This document shows positions 14,678 to 21,931 of a stretch of 23,600 nucleotides of DNA, one piece after another. The number at the start of each line of letters is the position of its first letter. Position 1 is the stretch's first letter. Origin of the DNA: Candidatus Caccousia avistercoris. GTDB lineage: Bacteria; Bacillota; Clostridia; Oscillospirales; Acutalibacteraceae. The notes below the pieces were generated by a model that worked only from the letters and a program-made list of their open reading frames with translations, did no database searches and was not told the DNA's origin. The position numbers were made by a program, and so were the translations under genes. The stretch lies in assembly GCA_018715025.1 (NCBI GenBank), contig DVMK01000195.1, forward strand, positions 1-23,600, written 5' to 3'.

Positions 14678-15688
14678 ATGTCTATTAAAGTTGGCATCAA
14701 TGGCTTTGGCCGCATCGGCCGCCTGGTGTTCCGCGCTGGTCTGAAGAACCCCGACATTGAGTTTGTAGGGATCAACGATCCTTTCATGACCCCCGATTAC
14801 ATGGCTTACATGCTGCGCTATGACACCATGCATGGCCGCTATGAAGGCACCATTGAGCACACCGAGAACTCCATCATCGTGGACGGCAAGGAAGTCCGCT
14901 TCTTCGCCTGCATGAACCCCGAGGAGATTCCGTGGGGCGAGGTCGGCGCTGATTACGTGGTAGAGTCCACCGGCGTTTTCACCGTAATGGATAAGGCCAA
15001 GGCCCACCTGAAGGCCGGCGCCAAGAAGGTTGTCATTTCCGCTCCTTCCAAGGACGCCCCCATGTTCGTTATGGGTGTAAACCAGGACAAGTACACCACC
15101 GACATGGACATCGTTTCCAACGCTTCCTGCACCACCAACTGCCTGGCCCCCATCGCCAAGGTTCTGAACGACAACTTCGGCATTAAGGACGGCCTCATGA
15201 CCACCGTTCACTCCACCACCGCCACCCAGAAGACCGTGGACGGCCCCTCCAAGAAGGACTGGAGAGGCGGCCGCGCTGCTGCCGGCAACATCATCCCCTC
15301 CACCACCGGCGCCGCCAAGGCTGTGGGCAAGGTAATCCCCGAGCTGAACGGCAAGCTCACCGGCATGTCCATGCGTGTTCCCACCCTGGACGTTTCCGTG
15401 GTTGACCTGACCGTTAACCTGGAGAAGCCCGCCACCTACGAGGAGATCTGCGCCGCCATGAAGAAGGCCTCCGAGGGCGAGCTGAAGGGCATCCTGGGCT
15501 ACACCGACGAGATGGTGGTTTCCTCCGACTTCCTGGGCGACCCCCACACCTCCATCTTCGACGAGAAGGCCGGCATCGCGCTGACCGACACCTTCGTGAA
15601 GGTTGTTTCCTGGTACGACAACGAGTGGGGCTACAGCAACAAGGTTCTGGAGCTCATCCAGCACATGGCTTCTGTAGACAACAAGTAA
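14678..15688 (+). CDS. gap: Glyceraldehyde-3-phosphate dehydrogenase
   Basis: Glycolytic NAD-dependent enzyme (336 aa) oxidising glyceraldehyde-3-phosphate to 1,3-bisphosphoglycerate. The NAD-binding loop GINGFGRIGR spans residues 6-15, the active-site Cys151 lies in SNASCTTNC, and His178 lies in TTVHSTTATQ. The phosphate-site region around GRAAAGNIIPSTTG and the C-terminal WYDNEWGYSNKVLEL are typical. An NAD-type cofactor pocket is suggested by IND at residues 32-34. Codon use differs visibly from the neighbours, with more AAG, GTT and TCC and fewer rare codons, as in strongly expressed genes. It stands alone between its own promoter and terminator; pgk and tpi are not adjacent in this window. 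Confidence 0.97.
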   Translation: MSIKVGINGFGRIGRLVFRAGLKNPDIEFVGINDPFMTPDYMAYMLRYDTMHGRYEGTIEHTENSIIVDGKEVRFFACMNPEEIPWGEVGADYVVESTGVFTVMDKAKAHLKAGAKKVVISAPSKDAPMFVMGVNQDKYTTDMDIVSNASCTTNCLAPIAKVLNDNFGIKDGLMTTVHSTTATQKTVDGPSKKDWRGGRAAAGNIIPSTTGAAKAVGKVIPELNGKLTGMSMRVPTLDVSVVDLTVNLEKPATYEEICAAMKKASEGELKGILGYTDEMVVSSDFLGDPHTSIFDEKAGIALTDTFVKVVSWYDNEWGYSNKVLELIQHMASVDNK

Positions 15689-15759
15689 TTTTCCCCTTTC
15701 CTGGGACAAGCGGCTGCGGCAGGGCGCTGCCCTTCGCCGCCGCGGAATAAAACGAGCAG

Positions 15760-15800
15760 CGGCCCCCTTCCTCCGGCAGCGGAGGAAGGGGGCCGTTTTT
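15760..15800 (+). terminator. Intrinsic terminator after gap
   Basis: A perfect 15-bp stem, CGGCCCCCTTCCTCC with its complement at 15781-15795, has a six-base loop and is followed by TTTTT. Confidence 0.94.
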
Positions 15801-15834
15801 CTCGCTCAGCCTGCGAAATTTACACAAAAACGCA

Positions 15835-15863
15835 TTGACTTTGCGGGACCAATTTGATAAGAT
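15835..15863 (+). promoter_or_regulatory. Sigma-A promoter for the P-type ATPase
   Basis: TTGACT (15835-15840) and TAAGAT (15858-15863) are exactly 17 bases apart. The start would be near 15870, giving a leader of about 174 bases before the ATPase ATG. Confidence 0.8.
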
Positions 15864-16043
15864 GAAACTTGCATGCGGGCCCTCTGCAGGGCCCGCGGCA
15901 CAGCGGAATTCCCGTTCTGTCTGTTGCAAATTGAAAAGGCGCGTCGGGGCCCCCGCAGGCGCCGGATGCTGCGGGGAAAGCAGCGTCGGCGGGCGCCGCC
16001 CTGTGTTCCCGGACAGCCCTGAAAAAGGAGAGAGCCTGCGGTA
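15864..16043 (+). other. Long structured 5' leader of the ATPase gene
   Basis: The leader begins almost at once with a very stable hairpin, GCGGGCCCT paired with AGGGCCCGC (15875-15896, loop CTGC). Later comes a nested structure in which GGCGCC and GGGCGCC enclose GCTGC/GCAGC around GGGGAAA. No T-tract follows either one. A leader of this size before a metal pump could hold a metal sensor, but the hallmark GGGGAGTA core of the manganese riboswitch is not visible. The rest of the gap (15689-15834) holds the gap terminator and this promoter. Confidence 0.45.
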
Positions 16044-18692
16044 ATGAAAACGTACTTTGACCTTTCGGCGGAGCAAGCGTCGAAGGAACTGCAGACCAAC
16101 GCCTCCACCGGCCTTTCCCCGGAGGAGGCGTCGGCCCGCCTGCAGCAGCACGGCCCCAACCGCCTGGAAGGCGGCAAGGAAAAATCCATTCTGCAAATGG
16201 TGCTGGAGCAGCTGAAGGACTTCCTGGTGATTATTCTGATAATCGCCGCCATCATCTCTATTGCACTGAACGAAGCGCTGGAGGGCGTCATCATTCTGGC
16301 CATTGTGGTGCTGAACACTATTCTGGGCGTGTACCAGGAAAACAAGGCCAGCAACGCGCTGAAGGCCCTGAAGGACATGGCCAGCCCCCATGCCAAGGTG
16401 CTGCGGGGCGGCAACATTGTGGAGGTTGCCTCCTCCGACGTGGTGCCCGGCGACGTGGTCATTCTGGAAGCCGGCGACTATGTGCCCGCCGACCTGCGCC
16501 TGCTGGAATCCGTCAACCTGAAAATTGACGAGGCGGCCCTTACCGGCGAGTCGGTTCCGGTGGAAAAGGACGCGGGGGCCGTGCTGCCTGCCGACGCCAG
16601 CCTGGGCGACCGGATCAACTGCGGCTACATGGGCACCGTCGTCACCTACGGCCGCGGCCGCGGCGTCATTACAGAAACCGGCATGCAGACCCAGATGGGC
16701 CACATTGCCGGCATGCTCAGCAACACGCCGGACGAGTCCACCCCCCTGCAGAAGAAGCTGGATCATCTGGGCAAGCTGCTGGGCATCGTGTGCCTTTCCA
16801 TCTGCGCCGTCATCTTCGTGCTGGGCCTGTTCCACGGCATGGAGCTGTTCGACATTTTCATGACCTCCGTTTCCCTGGCGGTGGCCGCCATTCCTGAGGG
16901 CCTCACCGTGGTGGTAACCATTGTGCTGGCCATGGGCATGCAGAAAATGGTAAAGTGCAACGCCATTGTGAAGCGGCTCAGCGCGGTGGAAACGCTGGGC
17001 AGCACGACGGTCATCTGCTCTGACAAGACGGGTACGCTCACCCAGAACAAGATGACCATTCAAAAGCTGTACGACGGCCAGCGGATGTACTCTGTCAGCG
17101 GCACCGGCTACAGCCCCGAGGGGCAGATTACCTGCGACGGCGGCGAGCCGTGGGAAAACGCCCTGGACAAGCTGGTGGAGGGCGCCCTGCTGTGCAACGA
17201 CGCCACCTACGACCCGAAGGAGGAGCGCATTGTGGGCGACCCCACCGAGGGCGCCATGGTGGTGCTGGCCTACAAGCGGGGCATGGAAAAGGGCCAGTGG
17301 GAGAAAAAGTACCCCCGCCTGCAGGAAATCCCCTTTGACTCTGACCGGAAGCTGATGTCTACCTTCCACGAGATTGACGGGAAGGTGCGCATGTACACCA
17401 AGGGCGCGCCGGACGAGCTGCTGCGCCGGTGCACAGAGATTGAGCTGGACGGCAGGCGGACGCCCCTCACCGCGGAAAAGCGGGAGGAAGCCCTGACCGT
17501 GAACACCGAGATGGCCCAGGCCGCCCTGCGCGTCATTGGCGTGGCCTACCGGGAAATGGACCAGGTGGACGCTTCCTTCGAGGCGGAAAACAACCTGGTG
17601 TTCGTGGGCCTTGTGGGCATGATTGACCCGCCCCGGGAAGAGGCCAAGGCCGCCATCGACATGTGCAAGAACGCCAGCATCCAGGTAAAGATGATTACCG
17701 GCGACCACAAGATCACCGCCAGCGCCATCGGCAGGCAGCTGGGCATCGACACCGACCGCACCGTGGAGGGCCGCGAGATCTCAGAGATGAGCGACGAAGA
17801 GCTGCGGGAATGCGTCAAGACCACCAGCGTGTTCGCCCGGGTTTCGCCAGAGCATAAGGTACGCCTGGTAGACGCCGTGCGGGCCAACGGCAACATTGCC
17901 GCCATGACGGGCGACGGCGTGAACGACGCCCCCTCGCTGAAGCACGCCGACATCGGCGTGGCCATGGGCATTACCGGCACGGACGTTTCCAAGGAAGCCG
18001 CCGACATGATCCTGACCGACGACAACTTCGCCAGCATTGTAAGCGCCGTTTCGGAGGGGCGCACCATCTACAGCAACATCCGCAAGGTGGTGGGCTTCCT
18101 GCTCTCCTGCAATATTGGCGAGATTCTGGTTATTTTTATCGCCATGCTGGCCAACCTGCCGGTGCCCCTGGTGGCGATTCAGCTGCTGTCCATCAACCTG
18201 ATCACCGACGCCTTCCCCGCCTTCGCCCTGGGCATGGAAAAGGCGGAGCCCGGCACCATGAGCCGGCCGCCCCGCGACCCCTCTGAGCCCATTGTGAACA
18301 AAAAAATGTCGGTGGCCGTCGTCATCCAAAGCTTGGCGCTGGCCCTGGGCACCCTGGGCTCGTTCCTGTACGGGTACTATGTGCACGGCTCGCTGGACAT
18401 TGCCAGAAGCGCCTGCTTCTTCACCCTGGTGCTGGGCGAGCTGCTGCGGGCCTATTCCGCCCGCTCTGAGAGCATCTCCATCTTCCGCATGAAGGCGTTC
18501 AGCAACAGCTACTTGAACAAATGCGTGCTGGTCTCCATCCTGTTCATGTTCGCGGCCATTTACGTGCCGTTCCTGAACCCGGTGTTCAGCACCGTCGCCC
18601 TTTCCCTGGACGAGCTTCTCATCGCCCTGCTGTTCGCCTTCCTGCCCATGCTGGGCGGCGAGGCGGCCAAGCTGCTGCAGAAGCGGCTGTAA
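16044..18692 (+). CDS. P-type cation ATPase, Ca2+ (PMR1/SERCA-like) type
   Basis: Membrane pump (882 aa) that uses ATP to export Ca2+, possibly Mn2+. Order of parts: N-terminal cation-ATPase domain (1-60), two helices, actuator loop with TGES at 167-170, membrane helix 4 with PEGL at 284-287, phosphorylation site DKTGT with Asp327, nucleotide domain, the hinge MTGDGVNDAP, then C-terminal helices. Calcium-site residues expected in the SERCA group are present: CNIGEILVIF in helix 5 (Asn and Glu) and SINLITDAFPA in helix 6 (Asn, Thr and Asp). This separates it from K+, Cu+ and Mg2+ pumps, although Mn2+ transport is hard to exclude. It stands alone with its own promoter and a long leader. The start follows AAAGGAGAG at about twelve bases. 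Length is normal. Confidence 0.93.
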   Translation: MKTYFDLSAEQASKELQTNASTGLSPEEASARLQQHGPNRLEGGKEKSILQMVLEQLKDFLVIILIIAAIISIALNEALEGVIILAIVVLNTILGVYQENKASNALKALKDMASPHAKVLRGGNIVEVASSDVVPGDVVILEAGDYVPADLRLLESVNLKIDEAALTGESVPVEKDAGAVLPADASLGDRINCGYMGTVVTYGRGRGVITETGMQTQMGHIAGMLSNTPDESTPLQKKLDHLGKLLGIVCLSICAVIFVLGLFHGMELFDIFMTSVSLAVAAIPEGLTVVVTIVLAMGMQKMVKCNAIVKRLSAVETLGSTTVICSDKTGTLTQNKMTIQKLYDGQRMYSVSGTGYSPEGQITCDGGEPWENALDKLVEGALLCNDATYDPKEERIVGDPTEGAMVVLAYKRGMEKGQWEKKYPRLQEIPFDSDRKLMSTFHEIDGKVRMYTKGAPDELLRRCTEIELDGRRTPLTAEKREEALTVNTEMAQAALRVIGVAYREMDQVDASFEAENNLVFVGLVGMIDPPREEAKAAIDMCKNASIQVKMITGDHKITASAIGRQLGIDTDRTVEGREISEMSDEELRECVKTTSVFARVSPEHKVRLVDAVRANGNIAAMTGDGVNDAPSLKHADIGVAMGITGTDVSKEAADMILTDDNFASIVSAVSEGRTIYSNIRKVVGFLLSCNIGEILVIFIAMLANLPVPLVAIQLLSINLITDAFPAFALGMEKAEPGTMSRPPRDPSEPIVNKKMSVAVVIQSLALALGTLGSFLYGYYVHGSLDIARSACFFTLVLGELLRAYSARSESISIFRMKAFSNSYLNKCVLVSILFMFAAIYVPFLNPVFSTVALSLDELLIALLFAFLPMLGGEAAKLLQKRL

Positions 18693-18765
18693 GGGCCTCT
18701 CTCATATCATACAAAAAAGCGCGGCGGCCCTGCTGCTGGGCCTGGTTTCCGTTCTGTTCCCATAA

Positions 18766-18803
18766 AGGCCTTCCTGCCGGAAGCGGCGGGGAGGCCTCTT
18801 TTT
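18766..18803 (+). terminator. Intrinsic terminator after the ATPase
   Basis: AGGCCTTCCTGCCG (18766-18779) pairs with CGGCGGGGAGGCCT (18784-18797), with two G-U pairs and a GAAG-type loop, followed by CTTTTT. Confidence 0.85.
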
Positions 18804-18829
18804 GCCCCTGGGGAACCTTTCCCCCGCTC

Positions 18830-18858
18830 TGGAATTCCACCAAGCAATGTGGTATAAT
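18830..18858 (+). promoter_or_regulatory. Extended -10 promoter, first of two
   Basis: TGGTATAAT at 18850-18858 combines a perfect -10 box with a TGn extension; the -35 region TGGAAT is weak. The same GTGGTATAATA string recurs about 104 bases downstream. Confidence 0.6.
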
Positions 18859-18924
18859 ATCCACAGAGCACCACAAACGCGGGCATCTCAGGCTAATCGA
18901 CCGCCAAGCCGGGCGGAGGGTACG

Positions 18925-19041
18925 ATGCGTGCGCGATCTGCTCACCGCAGGTGTGGTATAATAGCCGCGAAAGAACCCTTCGCGCCGCCCTGCTTTTCCC
19001 GGTGTGAAACATACAGCGCGCAGGCCTTGCGGAGCAGCTAA
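18925..19041 (+). CDS. Possible small protein, 38 residues
   Basis: An ATG at 18925 follows GGCGGAGGG at five bases and opens a 38-codon frame with three Cys residues, basic at its start (MRARSAHRRCG) and ending in the 56-base repeat (QALRSS). It lies downstream of the first promoter and overlaps the second. No family is recognised. The frame is in repeat-like, GC-rich DNA and may be chance; the ribosome site is the main support. Confidence 0.2.
   Translation: MRARSAHRRCGIIAAKEPFAPPCFSRCETYSAQALRSS
18954..18962 (+). promoter_or_regulatory. Extended -10 promoter, second of two
   Basis: TGGTATAAT has a perfect -10 box with a TGn extension and no clear -35. It is the nearer promoter for the zinc-ribbon gene, with a leader of about 240 bases that includes the 56-base repeat. 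Confidence 0.6.
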
Positions 19042-19073
19042 GAAACTTGACAGAACCGTGGCAAAATCGCGGG
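19018..19073 (+). repeat. 56-base direct repeat, copy 2
   Basis: It aligns without gaps to 5572-5627, sharing GCGCAGGCCT, GCGGAGCAGCTA, CAGAACCGTGG and CGCGGG. Here the variable ten bases are AGAAACTTGA, so the TATAAT of copy 1 is absent and the block lies downstream of a promoter instead of containing one. Confidence 0.8.
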
Positions 19074-19208
19074 TGGCACGCCAGCGTGCCGCACCACGCC
19101 CAAGGCCGCGGGACGCGGCCAGTGCGCGGAGTCCCCGCCGGAGGCGAGCGGCAAAGAGAGCAAGAGGAAGAAAAAGGGATTGAGAGCAAGGAAAGGGGAG
19201 AATACACG

Positions 19209-19598
19209 GTGAAGAAATGTCCGAAATGCGGGGAAGTAAACGGGAACAGCAACACCGCCTGTTTCCGGTGCGGCACAATCATCGGGCCGGCAGACAGCTA
19301 CCAGAAGATCTGCCCCTCCTGCGGCCTTGTGTACTCTTCCAGGGCCGAGCGCTGTGAAAAATGCGGCACGGTGCTGGCCGTGTACAGCGATCCGCTGGAA
19401 CGCCAGGAGCTGGAGCTGGAGGGAAGCAGGCCGTCCTGGCCTTACGTGGTCGCGGTGCTGGTCCCCTGGGTGGGAATCCTGATCGGCCTCATTTTTTTGG
19501 GCCAGAAGGAGCCGGATGCCCCGGGCGTCATTGGTACCTCAATCGCCGCGGGCTTCGGCTGGCTGCTTTTGTTCTTCTTTCTGGTATTCCTGTTTTGA
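19209..19598 (+). CDS. Zinc-ribbon membrane protein, function unknown
   Basis: Small protein (129 aa) with two zinc ribbons and two membrane helices. The first ribbon pairs CPKCG (residues 4-8) with CFRCG, the second pairs CPSCG with CEKCG; all eight Cys are present. After an acidic linker come the hydrophobic segments YVVAVLVPWVGILIGLIFLG and GWLLLFFFLVFLF, so the ribbons probably face the cytoplasm. The GTG at 19209 is chosen because AGGGGAG lies eight bases upstream and the first zinc knuckle starts three codons later. It is probably the first gene of a four-gene run with yaaA, the M32 peptidase and the MATE exporter. No specific function can be given. Confidence 0.8.
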   Translation: MKKCPKCGEVNGNSNTACFRCGTIIGPADSYQKICPSCGLVYSSRAERCEKCGTVLAVYSDPLERQELELEGSRPSWPYVVAVLVPWVGILIGLIFLGQKEPDAPGVIGTSIAAGFGWLLLFFFLVFLF

Positions 19599-19652
19599 CA
19601 AAAGCCCCTGCCCCGGGCAGAGGCGCAGGCGGATCCTCACCGGAGGTGGAGC

Positions 19653-20420
19653 ATGATCCTGATCATTTCACCGGCAAAGAAAATGCGGCGGGACCTGGAT
19701 TTTCTGGAGCCCAGGGGGCTGCCGGTATTTTTGGAAAAAACAGAACAGCTGCTGGCGTACCTGCGGGGGCTGCCCTTTCCAGAGCTGAAACGGCTGCTGG
19801 CCTGCAATGAGGAGATCGCCCAGCGCAGCTTCCGGGAGTTTCAGGAGATGGATTTGCAGAACGGCCTGACCCCGGCGCTTTTGGCTTACGAGGGAATCCA
19901 GTACCAGTACATGGCCCCCCGGGTGTTCGAGGCGGCCTATTTTGACTATGTGCAGGAGCATCTGCGCATTTTGTCCGGGTTTTACGGGATTCTGCGCCCC
20001 TTCGACGGGGTGGCCCCCTACCGGCTGGAAATGCAGGCCAAGGTGAAAACCAGCTTCTGCAAAAGCCTGTACGATTTCTGGGGCGGTTCCCTGGCAGAGC
20101 AGCTGGCGGCACAGTGCGGCGGCACGGTGGTGAACCTGGCCTCGCAGGAGTACGCCAGGGCCGTGCGCCCCCACCTGCCGGAGAACGTCCGCTTTCTCAC
20201 CTGCCTGTTCGGCGAGGAGCAGGAGGGCCGCGTGGTGGAAAAGGGCGTGTATGTGAAAATGGCCCGGGGTGAAATGGTGCGCTTCCTGGCGGAGCGGCAG
20301 GCGGAAACGCCGGAGGAAATCCAGGCCTTCCGCCGTCTGGAATTCTCCTTCCGGGAGGATTTGTCCACGGAAACCCACTGGGTGTTTACCCGGAAGAACC
20401 ATAAAAAGAAAAAGGGATAA
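19653..20420 (+). CDS. yaaA: Peroxide stress protein YaaA (DUF328)
   Basis: YaaA-family protein (255 aa). The Escherichia coli member limits intracellular free iron during hydrogen peroxide stress and binds DNA; the biochemical reaction is not settled. Family marks are the opening MILIISPAKKM, the block ALLAYEGIQYQYM, ILSGFYGILRPFDGVAPYRLEM (residues about 106-127) with its LSGFYGILRPFD core, and NLASQEYA. It is cytoplasmic with no signal. GGAGGT lies five bases before the ATG. The gene follows the zinc-ribbon gene by 54 bases and precedes the peptidase by 19, so cotranscription is likely. In an anaerobe a role in oxygen or peroxide tolerance is plausible but inferred. Confidence 0.94.
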   Translation: MILIISPAKKMRRDLDFLEPRGLPVFLEKTEQLLAYLRGLPFPELKRLLACNEEIAQRSFREFQEMDLQNGLTPALLAYEGIQYQYMAPRVFEAAYFDYVQEHLRILSGFYGILRPFDGVAPYRLEMQAKVKTSFCKSLYDFWGGSLAEQLAAQCGGTVVNLASQEYARAVRPHLPENVRFLTCLFGEEQEGRVVEKGVYVKMARGEMVRFLAERQAETPEEIQAFRRLEFSFREDLSTETHWVFTRKNHKKKKG

Positions 20421-20439
20421 AGGGAGAGAAGTAACGAAG

Positions 20440-21912
20440 ATGCCACAGGAGTTTGAAGAATTGCAGGAATACCTGGAAAAAGCCATGGCGCTGCAGGCGG
20501 CGCTGACCATGTTTGACTGGGACGCGGAAACCATCGCCCCCGAGGGGGGCGCGGGCTGCACCGCCCGGGTGGTGGGCGTCCTTTCTGCGGAATACTTTTC
20601 CGCCATGACCAACCCCCGCGTGCGGCAGCTGGCCGCCGCCTGCCGGGAAGAAGAGCTGGACGCCTCCCAGAGGGCCGTTCTGCGCACCCTGCGCCGCAGA
20701 CTGGAAGAGCTGGAGAAAATTCCCCCGGAGGAATACCGGGCGTTCCGCGAGCTTCTGGCCCGCAGCCCCGTCCTCTGGAAGCAGGCCAAGGAGAAAAACG
20801 ACTTTGCCGGGTTCGCCCCGGTGCTGGAGCAGGTGGTGCAGACCAGCCGCCGGTTCGCGGCCCTTCGGGCCAAAGAGGGCCAGGCCCCCTACGACGTGCT
20901 GCTGGAGGACCACGAGGAGGGCTTCCCCATGGCGGTGCTGGATCCCTTCTTCCAGCAAATCAAGGAGGAGATCATCCCCCTGCTGCGCCGCCGGCAGGAA
21001 AAGCCCCTCTCCCCCGCGCCCAGGCGCAGCTGCCCGGTGGAAAAGCAGCGGGAGTTCAACCTGTGGCTGGCCCGCTACCTGGGCTTTGACTTTGCCCGGG
21101 GCGTGGTGGGGGAAACAGAGCACCCCTTCACCACCAGCCTGCACAATCATGACGTGCGCATCGCCACCCACTACTACGAGGAGGATCCGGCCAGCGGCAT
21201 CTTCTCTACCATTCACGAGACGGGGCACGCCATTTACGAGCAGCAGGTAGACGACAAATACAACCTGACGCTCATCGGGGGCGGCACCTCCAGCGGGATG
21301 CACGAGTCCCAGTCGAGATTTTTCGAGAACAACCTGGGCCGCAGCCGGGCCTTCTGGTCTGCCATTTATGAAAAGCTGCAGAAAATGCTGCCCGAAGCCT
21401 ACGGCGGCGTTCCCCTGGAGGAATTCCTGCAGGAGATTAACCGGGCAGAGCCGGGCCTTATCCGCACAGAGGCGGACGAGCTCACCTACAGCCTGCACAT
21501 CCTCATCCGGTACGAGCTGGAAAAGCAGCTGTTCGACGGCACGCTCTTCGTTTCTGACCTGCCCGCCGCCTGGAACGAAAAATACCGGGAATACCTGGGC
21601 GTTGTCCCCGCCAGCGACAGCGAGGGCGTTCTGCAGGACATCCACTGGGCCGGCGGCATGTTCGGCTATTTCCCCTCCTACGCGCTGGGCAGCGCCATTG
21701 CCGCCCAGGTGGAAGCCCACCTGCGAAGCATCATGGATCTGGACGGAGCCCTGCGCTCCGGCAGCCTGGGGGGGATTCGTTCTTACCTGAAGGAGCATCT
21801 TCACCAATACGGCGGGGAGAAAAAGACAAACGAGCTGCTTCTGGGCATGATGGGCGAGCCCTTCCAGCCCGGCTATTACATTCAGTATTTGAAAAATAAA
21901 TTTGGAGAATAA
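20440..21912 (+). CDS. Carboxypeptidase Taq family (M32) metallopeptidase
   Basis: Zinc carboxypeptidase of family M32 (490 aa), cytoplasmic, removing C-terminal amino acids from peptides with broad specificity except proline. The zinc motif HETGH is at 259-263, the third ligand Glu289 lies in MHESQSRFFENN, and the family's HPFTTS (229-234) and DVRIATHY are present. The N-terminal helical lid shows LTMFDWDAET near residues 22-31, as usual. The ATG at 20440 is preferred, with AGGGAGAG about ten bases upstream; the frame stays open to 20269, but that part overlaps yaaA. Length is normal for M32 (about 500). It sits between yaaA and a MATE exporter in a tight run. Confidence 0.95.
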   Translation: MPQEFEELQEYLEKAMALQAALTMFDWDAETIAPEGGAGCTARVVGVLSAEYFSAMTNPRVRQLAAACREEELDASQRAVLRTLRRRLEELEKIPPEEYRAFRELLARSPVLWKQAKEKNDFAGFAPVLEQVVQTSRRFAALRAKEGQAPYDVLLEDHEEGFPMAVLDPFFQQIKEEIIPLLRRRQEKPLSPAPRRSCPVEKQREFNLWLARYLGFDFARGVVGETEHPFTTSLHNHDVRIATHYYEEDPASGIFSTIHETGHAIYEQQVDDKYNLTLIGGGTSSGMHESQSRFFENNLGRSRAFWSAIYEKLQKMLPEAYGGVPLEEFLQEINRAEPGLIRTEADELTYSLHILIRYELEKQLFDGTLFVSDLPAAWNEKYREYLGVVPASDSEGVLQDIHWAGGMFGYFPSYALGSAIAAQVEAHLRSIMDLDGALRSGSLGGIRSYLKEHLHQYGGEKKTNELLLGMMGEPFQPGYYIQYLKNKFGE

Positions 21913-21931
21913 AGGGGAGAACTGGCAAACC

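Larger units (their letters stand above)
18693..19208. other. 516-base gap with terminator, two promoters and a repeat
   Basis: From left to right this holds the ATPase terminator (18766-18803), a first extended -10 promoter (18850-18858), a possible 38-codon ORF (18925-19041), a second extended -10 promoter (18954-18962), a CGCGAA/TTCGCG hairpin (18966-18984), the second copy of the 56-base repeat (19018-19073), and a purine-rich run leading to the zinc-ribbon gene's ribosome site. The frame of the zinc-ribbon gene is open back to 19047, but that part would be coded by the repeat and has no ribosome site. No tRNA fold was seen. Confidence 0.6.

Noticed and set aside
15864..16043. yybP-ykoY manganese riboswitch ahead of the ATPase
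   Set aside because: The conserved GGGGAGTA and the matching second-arm motif were not found; only GCGGGGAAAGC, which sits in a simple hairpin loop.
18693..19208. tRNA or CRISPR repeats in the long gap
   Set aside because: No cloverleaf with a GTTCGAATC-type arm was seen and there are no regularly spaced repeats; the two TATAATA strings are promoters.
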